The notes under the pieces: model-generated
What the model was told of the DNA's origin: nothing
Database searches by the model: none
The model's input: only the letters and a program-made list of their open reading frames with translations
Program-made: the position numbers and the translations under genes
Assembly: GCA_030748495.1 (NCBI GenBank)
Contig: JASMLX010000004.1
Location: forward strand, 32,912-96,911
Direction: 5' to 3'
Source of the DNA: Candidatus Poribacteria bacterium
Lineage (GTDB): Bacteria; Poribacteria; WGA-4E; UBA9662
Length of the DNA stretch: 64,000 bases
Part shown: piece by piece, positions 17,914-27,095 of the stretch
Numbering within the stretch: position 1 is the stretch's first letter
Layout of the letters: each line of letters opens with the position of its first letter

Positions 17914-20900
17914 CTATTGGCGCAAAAGTTCGGCGACTTTGGTCCTCCCCTGTTCAACCGCTGGCCGATCTACTCTAATTTGCAATAATTGAACAATAAA
18001 CTGAGTAGTCCGCCAATCTACTTTTAAACTATCCATAGCGGTGGCTCCTTGATCGTTTTTGGCCTCAATATCAGCACCATATCCGATCAGCAGTTTAGCT
18101 ACCTTTGATCGACCGAGAAACGCTGCCGCATGTAGGGCCGTACCGCCGTCTCCCCCTTTGGCATCGACATTGGCACCTTTTTGGATTAAGAACTCAGCTA
18201 TCTCATCGTGGCCCAGAATAGCCGCTACATGCAAGGCAGTTGCCCCATCCTTATTTTTAGCATCAACCTCCACGCCTTTGGAAAGGTGTTGTTTGACAGC
18301 TTCAATGTTTCCAGTTCCAGCTACCGTCCAAATATCGCTGCTACTACCAGGATCCGAAACACCAGTGTCGACACCTCGTTGGCGCAGGAGTTCAACCAGT
18401 TTACCCCTGCCTGTTTCCACCATTTCCCGATCCAATTCTAGTTTCATCATGCCCGCGAAGAACTCTGTCGTCTTCCAATCTAACATCAGAGTATCCATTA
18501 CAGTAGCCCCTTGGTTGTTTCTGGCATTGATATCGGCACCGTTTTCAATCAGCAGTGTGCCGAGTTCATCTAAACCGAAAAAGGCGGCCGTATGCAGCGG
18601 AGTGCCTCCATCGCGATTTTTCGCGTTGACATTAGACCCTTGTTGAATTAGAAAAGAGACGGTATCCACATGGTTGGCACCAGTTGCCCACGACAAAGCT
18701 GTCAGGCCAAACTGACCGTCCTTAGTGTTAATGTTATCTGTACCTTTGGCTAAATGTCCCTTTACAGTTTTAAGGTCGCCCTCAGCAGCTGCACTCCAGA
18801 TTGAGCTGTCTGGAGGTCTGAAATCGAATCCTTCCGACCGCATAATCGCTGGTTGGGCGGGAGGAATTCCCCATTTGGGCATTCCATTAGCGATTTCTGC
18901 CATGATTTCACCACGTCGTTGACGAATGAATCGTCTTCTCTCTTCTAACGATCGAACAAATCTATTGGCTGATTGGGTTGCCCCTTTCTTAAGAACCTTT
19001 AGAACAGTGCTGGATTCAGTATCTACCATTAGATCGACTACTGTATTTTGTCCTGGTTCTAGGTCTATGTTTTGCTCAACTAAAACGGCGCCCTTTATCA
19101 TTGCCTGTAATCGCAACTTCGTATCTTTGTTAACACGAACGATTCGTTGGTAATTATCACCATTGCTTAACCATCCCCAATCTTGGCTGATGATGCTTTC
19201 ACCTGAGTCAATAACAGCCTCAAGCCGAATTGAGGAAAGCTTCTTTCTGTTTTTACCTTTTAAAGTTAGCTGACCCGACAACATAACCCCCTCGCTTAGA
19301 GGAAAGCGATCAACAGGCCTAATTACAAATCCCCAATCTCCCATCCCTTGGCTAACCTTGACCAGGCATGTATTACTCCCTGGATTTAGCTTAACAGTAA
19401 AACGGTCTTGATCGATCATTACACTGCGTCCCTCTCGATATTGGTACACCACCATACCATTGATCCAGACTTTGGCTGAGTCATCACTACCCAGGCCAAA
19501 TTCAACATATTCCTTACCCGAACCTTCGATCTGACAGAAGGCATAGGCGGTCACATTATCCAATCTGCCTATTTCCTCAATCAGATTAATGATCTTTTTC
19601 CGGTCTGAGATCGGACGCCATTTGAGCTTCTGATCCTTGGAGTTACGAAATTCCTGCTCTTGATCGGGCCGGATATTAGCTTCACCCCCTTGCTCTAATA
19701 GGAAATCTTGATCCAGATCGTGGCTTTTCTGGGTATAAAAAGGACCTAATAGAGACCAATCAGTGATAAATTGTCCTGTTTTTTGATTCTCATCTCCTTC
19801 TCTTTCTTCGGTCTCTATTTGTTCTACTGCCTCTATGATCGCACGTTGGGCCTCAGCGGGTAAGCGTCTAAAATCTTCACTATTTAGAGCTTCCTCACGT
19901 GCGGCCGCTGGGTTGCTCCTTAGCCAGTTAATCCAACCCTTAGCCTCTTCCTCGGCTTCTCGGACTACCTCTTCCACACTTTGCGGGGTCAAATATGGCG
20001 TAACTAAGGATTCTATCCTTTCTGTTTCTGCCAACAAGAATTCCGCGTCCCAATGTTGGTCTATAATACGTCTCAGTGTCTGTTCATAACGTCGGCGTCC
20101 CGATTCCAACTGGTACAGACGATTAGCGATTAATCCCTGTATCTTGACAGAGACGGGATCACCCATTCCTTGTCTAAAGGGGCCAAATCCCTCAAATAGG
20201 CTATCCGCCCCCCAGGGAATGAAGTGAAATTTGTTATTCCCTGGGTTAAGATAGATAAAGAAGTTGTTTCGGTTACCGGAGTAACCATCCCAAAAACTGA
20301 CTAACCCTTCTATGGCCCAAAAGGTATAGAAGGATTCCAGGTCAACCAATTCACCTATGGCCAACTCTATATCTTCGTCAGGGCTATCTAATATATCGAT
20401 CAGTTGTTGAATTTTCTTTCGTCCTACCTTGTCTGAACCAAACTTGAGTTCAAAACTCCCGGCCCAATCAGGATGAAAGTCAACGACCGTTCCTTCGTAT
20501 AAGACGCCGTCTTTATTACCGAAAGCCCATTGGAGTAAGGGTTTGTGTATTCTTTCCACATGAGCGTATATGCCCAGATTTTGGCCATTAACGGTTAGAT
20601 TCGCGTAGCTGCAACGGGGAGCAGGTGACCCGGCAGCGTTAAACAGGGCATAGCCTAGAAATTGGCTAACCAGACTAACATCTTGTTGGTTGTTATTAAA
20701 GGTTAGATTGGTTAAGCCGTCAACTTGGCCCTTTTTATCTAGATGATTGAGTTTAATCTTAAGAGATGGGCGGGTCGAATTTTGCGAGCCGATAAAGCCT
20801 TTTTTGCGAATACCTACCCGGGGAAATTCAACTCCGTCAATAGAGACATGGGCTTCAACATAAGTATATGGGGGATCAATTGGCTCATATTGTCGTTTCT

Positions 20901-21114
20901 CGTTCAGAACTTCTGCGAAATCGCGAGATTGAAAACGAATGGTGTCCCAATCCTTGGGATCGACAGTGATTTTCACATCCAAGACCCTATCGGCAGGAAA
21001 AATATCATCTGCAGTTAGCTTCTTGCTTCCGCCGTTCTGAGCATGAATGGGTACTACCACAAGGCCTATTAAGCCCACAAATAAAATTAGACTAATCTTA
21101 ACTCCAGTTTTCAT
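17914..21114 (-). CDS. Exported CotH protein with two ankyrin modules
   Basis: The ATG at 21114 is chosen because AAGGAG lies 6 nt upstream; a further in-frame ATG at 21162 has no such site. About 1066 residues. A signal peptide (ISLILFVGLIGLVVVPIHAQ) is followed by a CotH domain (about 35-390) with VGIRKKGFIGS, NLTFNNNQQD, YAHVERIHKP and FHFIPWGADSLF. The first Asp of the usual PWD-x-D metal motif is Gly here. A PA14/CBM-like part follows (VEFGLGSDDSAKVWINGM), then a linker with RRRFIRQRRGEIMAEI, and two ankyrin modules of about 140 residues each that are clearly a tandem duplication (TALHVAAILGHDEIAEFLI, TALHAAAFLGRSKVAKLLI). It is paralogous to the CotH protein at 38014-39645. Confidence 0.87.
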   Translation of the reverse strand: MKTGVKISLILFVGLIGLVVVPIHAQNGGSKKLTADDIFPADRVLDVKITVDPKDWDTIRFQSRDFAEVLNEKRQYEPIDPPYTYVEAHVSIDGVEFPRVGIRKKGFIGSQNSTRPSLKIKLNHLDKKGQVDGLTNLTFNNNQQDVSLVSQFLGYALFNAAGSPAPRCSYANLTVNGQNLGIYAHVERIHKPLLQWAFGNKDGVLYEGTVVDFHPDWAGSFELKFGSDKVGRKKIQQLIDILDSPDEDIELAIGELVDLESFYTFWAIEGLVSFWDGYSGNRNNFFIYLNPGNNKFHFIPWGADSLFEGFGPFRQGMGDPVSVKIQGLIANRLYQLESGRRRYEQTLRRIIDQHWDAEFLLAETERIESLVTPYLTPQSVEEVVREAEEEAKGWINWLRSNPAAAREEALNSEDFRRLPAEAQRAIIEAVEQIETEEREGDENQKTGQFITDWSLLGPFYTQKSHDLDQDFLLEQGGEANIRPDQEQEFRNSKDQKLKWRPISDRKKIINLIEEIGRLDNVTAYAFCQIEGSGKEYVEFGLGSDDSAKVWINGMVVYQYREGRSVMIDQDRFTVKLNPGSNTCLVKVSQGMGDWGFVIRPVDRFPLSEGVMLSGQLTLKGKNRKKLSSIRLEAVIDSGESIISQDWGWLSNGDNYQRIVRVNKDTKLRLQAMIKGAVLVEQNIDLEPGQNTVVDLMVDTESSTVLKVLKKGATQSANRFVRSLEERRRFIRQRRGEIMAEIANGMPKWGIPPAQPAIMRSEGFDFRPPDSSIWSAAAEGDLKTVKGHLAKGTDNINTKDGQFGLTALSWATGANHVDTVSFLIQQGSNVNAKNRDGGTPLHTAAFFGLDELGTLLIENGADINARNNQGATVMDTLMLDWKTTEFFAGMMKLELDREMVETGRGKLVELLRQRGVDTGVSDPGSSSDIWTVAGTGNIEAVKQHLSKGVEVDAKNKDGATALHVAAILGHDEIAEFLIQKGANVDAKGGDGGTALHAAAFLGRSKVAKLLIGYGADIEAKNDQGATAMDSLKVDWRTTQFIVQLLQIRVDRPAVEQGRTKVAELLRQ

Positions 21115-21289
21115 TTGAAACTCCTTTAGATTAAATTCACTCAGGTTGCTATGCTGTCTCAAGTAGAGATGTATCGACTTGAGTGCCCCTTTGCTTATCT
21201 GTCACTTTTCTTCCTCTAAGAGTATGTTAGATTCTTACTATCTGCTGTATCCTTCAGAAAATAAATAATCCCTGTTTGTTCTTTCGGAT

Positions 21290-21790
21290 CGGCTAAAAAG
21301 ACCTCTTTTGGCTTCTAAATGTACATTGCCAATCTTCTCGTAAACCAGCCTTGTCACCTACTCTGGTCTTCTGTGTAACGGTTTTGCCAACTACCGTATG
21401 CCCACAATAGTTACCTGGTTGGCTAACACCAGTTCGGCATAATACACCTTTCTTGGCACCGCATTTATAACCGAAATACCTATAACCACGAATAATCGCG
21501 AACAGGTAGGCCATTTGTTATTGGTATAGTAGTCCGTTCGATAGCGCGAAATCAGCTGACGCGCTGTTTCCTGGAAAGCGATTCGGTAAATGAAACAGTA
21601 TTCGGTAGAGATAATCAAGCCGAGCCTTCGGAAACTCATCCTGCGTATTGTGGCTTGAGTTGATTTGATTTTCCTCCTTGTATGCAGCAACACTAGCCAC
21701 AAGACCGTGCTAAAGGCGTCTAGCACCTCTCTATCCACCTATTTTCGGCCCCTCGTCGCCTGCGTGCCGTTGGAAATTCGAAATTTGGCA
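21290..21790 (-). other. Decayed coding relic, family not recognised
   Basis: Overlapping short open frames on the minus strand show coding-like composition (ARLDYLYRILFHLPNRFP, GYRYFGYKCGAKKG, then VGDKAGLREDW) but stops and frame changes interrupt them. The fragments could belong to one transposase-like or other mobile gene, but no diagnostic motif was found. The stretch lies between the ankyrin-CotH gene and the end of the eight-gene operon and so marks the operon border. Confidence 0.35.
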
Positions 21791-21796
21791 GACCGT

Positions 21797-24487
21797 TTAC
21801 GGGGACAATTTTTCTTCACCGAACTCCGGTTCCTTACCCGGTCGGACGATCCATTCTGCGAACAAGGAATCGAAATTATCTTCCTCAAATTCACCGACGG
21901 TCAAGCGTTGAATGGTCTCTATTGGAATTGTCATCTCTCCGTAAAGCGGTGAGTGCCCCAGTAACTGTCCTTTGACGGTTGTCAACGGTTCAAATATCAA
22001 AATTGAACCGTCAGATAAATCGACGCGCACCATTTTCGCTTTAGAATCAGAACGGGTTTCCAACTGGTCTTTCTGTTTGTCAACCTCACTTTTTTCTGGA
22101 GAGCTAACATCAACCACCTGCATTATTCGGTTCACAGGTAGGGACACCGTTCGTAACTTAGAGTCAAACTGAATCATCTGACTACTAATTTCAAGTAAAC
22201 TCCCTCGCATCAAATCACCTGTTTTAGCCACCAAGACATGACTTGGTGGACTGTCCCGTTTGAACCTGGGCACAGTTAAGGCGCGCTCTAATTTGGTTGG
22301 GTCAATCAGAGGAGCATCCGTCTCCCGCTCTATCGCCCCCAGGATGGTGTCCAGCCAACTGAATAGCCCACTTGTAGTGGTATTCAATTCGTCATAGTTC
22401 AATTCCCTAGCGGGGTTGAAAAGAATCGCTTTTACCTGTTTTGATTCGATCGTTGTGCCAATAATAAAGGGAGATTTAAAGCTCAATTCATCTTCGTTAT
22501 ATGAAATGACCGCACAGGGAATCACTTCTCCATTTTTCAAATGCAGGAGAGAAGGAAACTCTAGCACATTAAAAGGTAGTCCCAGTTTCAAGGCGGTTCG
22601 ATTTCGGTCGATTATAGCCGAGACACGACTGGTTAGTGCGAGTGATTTAGTCGCACCTGCGGGTAACCAGTTTAGGGGGGTGCTAGAGGTGTCAAAGGTA
22701 AGTTCCCCTCGTAGAGCTGACGATTCTAAGCGTAACAGGTCATCAACAGGGTTATCAGGTTCATATTCTATTTCGTTTACCGGAAACTGAATGGATTCTA
22801 GACCTGTCAACTTGCATATCACCAGTTCATTGGAAAAGTCAGTGCGCAGAGTGACTTGGTCCGGTTGCATCTCCTGAATCTCCCCTTTCATCAACGCCCC
22901 ATCGTTGTAGACCAGGTAAGAATTAGCAGTGTTGGTAGCCAGTCTTACACCTGTGCTGGCAATTCGATCCAACTGTGTTAGGTCGATGTCTTGTCGTTGC
23001 TGATTCTCGGCTATAACGTAGGCTTGACCGTCGGTCATGAACAGTCGACCGTAAATGACTTGGCCGTCTATTAAATATATTCTGGGTCGAGTTGGATCAA
23101 TAGAACCTTGGTTGACCTCGCCTGTTTGGTGATAGACGCTGAGCCGTTGTAATGTTAAGTCTGAACCGCGATTGTGAATGTAGATACCCAGATCTTCTGC
23201 TATTATGTGCACCTGATCAATTTCAACCAGCAGTTGACCAGTTATGTCGTAAACCCATAACTGGTTCGTTTGACTGTCAAAGACCAGTCGTAGACGCAAA
23301 TCGTGTTGCTCCTCGTCAATGGTTAAGACAGGCTCAAAGACCGTATCCTGAACAACCACTAACTCGTTGCCCCAAGTTTCCAGCCTTAGAACCTGTTCTA
23401 AATCTTCGCCTAAGGCAAAAACAAAACGTGGTTGGCCGGTAGAGATAAACTCGAGTTCTACTGCAAATCGATCTACTAATTGAAGCGGGCAAAAAATTTT
23501 GGCTTGTGCTCGCTTGGTCATTGGATGACCTCCGGGAGCATTTTGCCAAATGGACGATCTGTTTTCTTTTACTAAGGATACCTTATTTCGATTAGGGGCC
23601 ATTATCGAAAGGCTTAATCTGGCTTCCCCACCGTAGTCCAAATACTCAACTCGCAGACTATGTCTACCTTTGGTTAAGCGGGTATCTAAGTTCCTACCAT
23701 CCCCCATGAATTCAACCAGTTTATCATCGGCGTCCTCCTTTAGGTTAAAACCTGAGATTTGTTTGCCATCGATATACAGACGCGCCACGTCATCGGCCGA
23801 AAGATCAAATTGATATTCACCAGTCTCTTCAATTTCCAGTTGCCCTTCAAAGGACATGGCAAAATGTTCTTCCATCTCGGCCAAACCCAGATCCAAATAT
23901 CCGGCCGTCAATATTCCTTGATAAATTGGCTTTAGTTGCAACAGGTCTGGGAACGGGTCACCCCATGTCCAATCGCCGGTAAATATTTTATAAACTAAAT
24001 TCTTGATAGGAGCATCAAGAGAAAGACCCCATGCACTGAGTTGTGAACCATCAAAAATCAGATTGGGATTAACGCGCCGGTTCATCGAATAAACGGTGTC
24101 GCGGCTCACGCGAACCCTACCAAAACGCTGACTGGAGAAGAGGAAAGTACTATCGTTAGCCGCGACTAAATCAGCGGTCCAGACATCGCCTGATACATTA
24201 CCAATTCGAAATGCCCCACTAGTTGATGCTGGGGAGTCGGGAAACGTAATTTTGGCCAAGGCGCCAATATCGATGATCAGGTCATCTAAAAACAGGGGTG
24301 AAGACCAGTGAACATGGACTTCTGAATTTGGGGGCTCGGAATCTGAGGCAGATAGTTGCCCGGACAGCGAATCACCATTTTTCCAATATAATCGAGTAGC
24401 CACTTCCCCCGATTGGCTAACTTGGCACAGAAATACAACCAGCCAAAGCCCAAGCAATATGATGAATGGGATCCTCTTTCGGTTCAC
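21797..24487 (-). CDS. Exported PA14-domain protein
   Basis: An 896-residue protein with a signal peptide (FIILLGLWLVVFLCQVSQSG). A PA14-type beta domain occupies about residues 165-300: YQGILTAGYLDLG, EIEETGEYQFDLSADDVARL, YIDGKQISGF and HSLRVEYLDYGGEARL. PA14 domains usually bind glycans. Short repeated units of the kind LKNGEVIPCAVISYNEDELSF, DGQVIYGRLFMTDGQ and KTGDLMRGSLLEISSQ recur before and after it, resembling repeated small beta-barrel (SH3-like) modules. It is the last gene of the MoxR to PA14 row, starting 14 bp after the prenyltransferase-repeat gene. The role is probably at the cell surface or in the periplasm. Confidence 0.75.
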   Translation of the reverse strand: MNRKRIPFIILLGLWLVVFLCQVSQSGEVATRLYWKNGDSLSGQLSASDSEPPNSEVHVHWSSPLFLDDLIIDIGALAKITFPDSPASTSGAFRIGNVSGDVWTADLVAANDSTFLFSSQRFGRVRVSRDTVYSMNRRVNPNLIFDGSQLSAWGLSLDAPIKNLVYKIFTGDWTWGDPFPDLLQLKPIYQGILTAGYLDLGLAEMEEHFAMSFEGQLEIEETGEYQFDLSADDVARLYIDGKQISGFNLKEDADDKLVEFMGDGRNLDTRLTKGRHSLRVEYLDYGGEARLSLSIMAPNRNKVSLVKENRSSIWQNAPGGHPMTKRAQAKIFCPLQLVDRFAVELEFISTGQPRFVFALGEDLEQVLRLETWGNELVVVQDTVFEPVLTIDEEQHDLRLRLVFDSQTNQLWVYDITGQLLVEIDQVHIIAEDLGIYIHNRGSDLTLQRLSVYHQTGEVNQGSIDPTRPRIYLIDGQVIYGRLFMTDGQAYVIAENQQRQDIDLTQLDRIASTGVRLATNTANSYLVYNDGALMKGEIQEMQPDQVTLRTDFSNELVICKLTGLESIQFPVNEIEYEPDNPVDDLLRLESSALRGELTFDTSSTPLNWLPAGATKSLALTSRVSAIIDRNRTALKLGLPFNVLEFPSLLHLKNGEVIPCAVISYNEDELSFKSPFIIGTTIESKQVKAILFNPARELNYDELNTTTSGLFSWLDTILGAIERETDAPLIDPTKLERALTVPRFKRDSPPSHVLVAKTGDLMRGSLLEISSQMIQFDSKLRTVSLPVNRIMQVVDVSSPEKSEVDKQKDQLETRSDSKAKMVRVDLSDGSILIFEPLTTVKGQLLGHSPLYGEMTIPIETIQRLTVGEFEEDNFDSLFAEWIVRPGKEPEFGEEKLSP

Positions 24488-24501
24488 GGTTTTCCTCCAG
24501 C

Positions 24502-25575
24502 CTACCGCTCGTAGACGGGTAGCAATCGATAGTTTAACGCCAGGGCCAGGACCGTCATTCCAGTACCGTAAGCAAATCCGTGTGAACTGGAAAAACTACC
24601 ATCATCCCGCTGCATTCGTTGTAGCTTCTCAATGGTGCGGCGGTTCCAGGATTTCCAAGCTTCTAAGTCACTGTGAAACAGCGCCTGAGCCATGTAGTAG
24701 CGGTTATAGAATGGATGGGAGTCGGTATCCATATCCATTCGTCGTTTAATGAAGGTCGAAGTGGCCTGATATTCACTCAAGTCTTTTCGTTTGCTGACGG
24801 CGTAAATCAGTGTACCGATAGCTGCTCGGGTAATACCATCACCGTGACTACTGGCGGGTTGATAGGAAACGCTGCCGTCACGCATGGTATTAGTGCGAAA
24901 AAAGCTAAGAGCTTTATCCACCACATCGTTTGGCACTTCAATGCCCGCATTTCGTGCTCCAAGCAAGCCCATCAGTACCGTACCGGAGACTGTGGTGTCG
25001 GCATCCCGTGAGTCCGGTGAATAACGCCAAGCTCCCCAAGGATTCTTTTTTTGAGCTGTTAAAGCACATCGAACCGCTAGTTCTAGGGCTTGACCGATGG
25101 TTCGTCTTCGCTCCGTTGGTACCGAGCTACTTTGCCATAGTAACTGGTCGTCCACCAGTCCGTAAGCTTCGGATAAAGCCAACGTGGCAAAGCCGTGATG
25201 GTACAGTGAACCGTGACCCGAACCCGTGAGGTGACCGGTCACACCATCTTGGTTGGCGATGATATTACGCAGTACTTTACGGATATTGTCTGCATACGGA
25301 CCATAATCAGCATCTTCGCCGTTGGCTATAAAAGCCATCACGCAGATGGCCAGAATACCGGATCCACTTTCTCCACCGGACCAACTACCATCTTCATTTT
25401 GAGTTTGAGCCAAGTATTGCAGTGCCCGATTGTTAATGCTACGGACAGCCATAGGGACACCTCGGCCATAGCGAATCGTTGACTCCTGTCCAGTGGCTCG
25501 TCCAACCGAAAACACACTCAGCAATATCAGACCAGCTAACCCGAGGCCAAGCGTGTGTTTGTTTAGTAGAATCAT
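24502..25575 (-). CDS. Exported prenyltransferase/squalene-oxidase-repeat protein
   Basis: A 357-residue protein with an N-terminal signal sequence (LGLGLAGLILLSVFSVGRATG). It consists of alpha/alpha-barrel repeats of the squalene-hopene-cyclase or prenyltransferase type, seen in LQYLAQTQNEDGSWSGGES, LRRM-like helices and LQRMQRDDGSFSSSHGFAYG (QxxDGSW/F motifs). No DxDD cyclase motif was seen, so it is unlikely to make hopanoids. Such secreted repeat proteins occur in planctomycete Bat-type operons, where their substrate is unknown. It lies between the helical exported protein and the PA14 protein, each within 15 bp, so it is clearly cotranscribed. Confidence 0.8.
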   Translation of the reverse strand: MILLNKHTLGLGLAGLILLSVFSVGRATGQESTIRYGRGVPMAVRSINNRALQYLAQTQNEDGSWSGGESGSGILAICVMAFIANGEDADYGPYADNIRKVLRNIIANQDGVTGHLTGSGHGSLYHHGFATLALSEAYGLVDDQLLWQSSSVPTERRRTIGQALELAVRCALTAQKKNPWGAWRYSPDSRDADTTVSGTVLMGLLGARNAGIEVPNDVVDKALSFFRTNTMRDGSVSYQPASSHGDGITRAAIGTLIYAVSKRKDLSEYQATSTFIKRRMDMDTDSHPFYNRYYMAQALFHSDLEAWKSWNRRTIEKLQRMQRDDGSFSSSHGFAYGTGMTVLALALNYRLLPVYER

Positions 25576-25589
25576 TAGGATATCTCTCG

Positions 25590-27023
25590 CTACTCCTTAT
25601 CCCAATTGTCATCTTCATTCATTTCATTATATTCGCCTACTCGATCTTGTTGCCACTGACTTAAATTCACACTATTCTTTTCAGTCATTAGTCGGGCAAA
25701 AAGTTGACGGTTGATGTCAGGGCCAAAATCGTATGATGATTGTAAGTCTTCAATCACGGTTTCGATTTGTTGCCGCTGTTTTTCGCTGAGTAGCAATGTT
25801 GTATCGAACATCGCTACGACCAGGTCTCTATTCGCCATCATGTAGTATGCTTTTTTCTTTTCCTGCTTTCTCTGGTATTCAGCGTAAGCTTCAATTGGCA
25901 GCACATCGCTAATGGTTTTTTGATAAAGTGGATGATTCGTCAGAACATCTTTGAAACCTGATTTCTGGTCTTTCTGCGTCTCTGGATCGAATTCCATCTT
26001 CCGGTTGGCAGCGCCGTCTGCCCTAAGTTTCATCTCGGCCAATCTTTTCTCTGCCTGCTGTTTAGTTATTCTACCGACTTCAACAGCGATCCGAATCCGT
26101 TTTTCAGCCCGTTGAAATTCTTCTTTTCGTGGATCTTCATCTTCATCCCAATCATCATCATTCAGCCTATTGTCATCTTTGTCTCTCGTCCAAAATTCTT
26201 CCTTCATCGCTTCAATTTCTTTACCGGCTTCTCGGCGAGTTATCTTGCCTGCCTTGACCGCCTCAATGATCTTTTTTTCGGCTTCAGCTAATCGATTTTC
26301 ACGAATTTCGACCTCATCAATCTTTGCCTTCCGTCTATTTTTAAGAAGCCGCCAGATATTGGACTGTGACTCTGACAGCACTTCATCCATAGAGACCTTT
26401 AGTTTGTGGTATGCCATATTTACTGACTCCTCTGAGCCGTACAGCATATCCATTGAAGTCAACCGCCATTGAGCACCTGTCTCAGCGCCGAGCAGCTGCT
26501 CGATCTGCCTTCGTTGATCGGCCGTCAGGCTGAATTGCTGATCCCAGACAGCAGTCAGATGGCGATTGACCGCCTGCTGGTCTCGCTGTCCCCGTGCCCT
26601 GGTAAAATCCAGATAATCCTGAAGCTGCTTCTCGTTCAGGTATTTAGCCAATGCGGCCTTACAACCTGGTTGCGATAACACTATTTCCAGCATCTCCATA
26701 CCGCCTTTTCTCGCAGCCCCTGCGAAACTGCGCACATTACCTATTTTTTCTTGCTTTAGCTGGGTCTCGATCGATTCGACGATCGATCGTTTAAGTTTAT
26801 CAATAATTGTCTGATCCAGGTTATAACGCTGGCCCAGACTTTGGCCGACCTGTTCCAGTAAGTAATCGAGCCTCTGCATGATGTAATTATTCAGTCGCTC
26901 TTGCCCTATTTTAGCCATTTTCCCGCGTCCGTCAGGGTTTATATGGTTATCTGCTCGACCGATACTGGAAAGTACTATTGTTGTGGCTATTAGGAATAAC
27001 CGGAAAAAATGGTTTCGAAGCAT
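25590..27023 (-). CDS. Exported charged helical protein of unknown function
   Basis: A 477-residue protein with a signal peptide (FRLFLIATTIVLSSIGRA). The rest is predicted to be strongly helical and highly charged. Two related units are visible, EKKIIEAVKAGKITRREAGK and EKRIRIAVEVGRITKQQAEK, each followed by an E-A-M/E-M-K end and joined by an acidic Asp-rich linker. Segments FSLTADQRRQIEQLL and LLSEKQRQQIETVIEDL resemble the LTxxQ/Spy-like periplasmic helical pattern. This may be a periplasmic chaperone or scaffold. No enzyme motif is visible. The operon neighbours are the DUF4175-like membrane protein upstream and the prenyltransferase-repeat protein 14 bp downstream. Confidence 0.7.
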   Translation of the reverse strand: MLRNHFFRLFLIATTIVLSSIGRADNHINPDGRGKMAKIGQERLNNYIMQRLDYLLEQVGQSLGQRYNLDQTIIDKLKRSIVESIETQLKQEKIGNVRSFAGAARKGGMEMLEIVLSQPGCKAALAKYLNEKQLQDYLDFTRARGQRDQQAVNRHLTAVWDQQFSLTADQRRQIEQLLGAETGAQWRLTSMDMLYGSEESVNMAYHKLKVSMDEVLSESQSNIWRLLKNRRKAKIDEVEIRENRLAEAEKKIIEAVKAGKITRREAGKEIEAMKEEFWTRDKDDNRLNDDDWDEDEDPRKEEFQRAEKRIRIAVEVGRITKQQAEKRLAEMKLRADGAANRKMEFDPETQKDQKSGFKDVLTNHPLYQKTISDVLPIEAYAEYQRKQEKKKAYYMMANRDLVVAMFDTTLLLSEKQRQQIETVIEDLQSSYDFGPDINRQLFARLMTEKNSVNLSQWQQDRVGEYNEMNEDDNWDKE

Positions 27024-27095
27024 AACTTATCTCCTTAAATTGAAATTTTAATGGTTAATTTTAGTGTAAAATCGCTGGTTCAACGGAATCTACGA

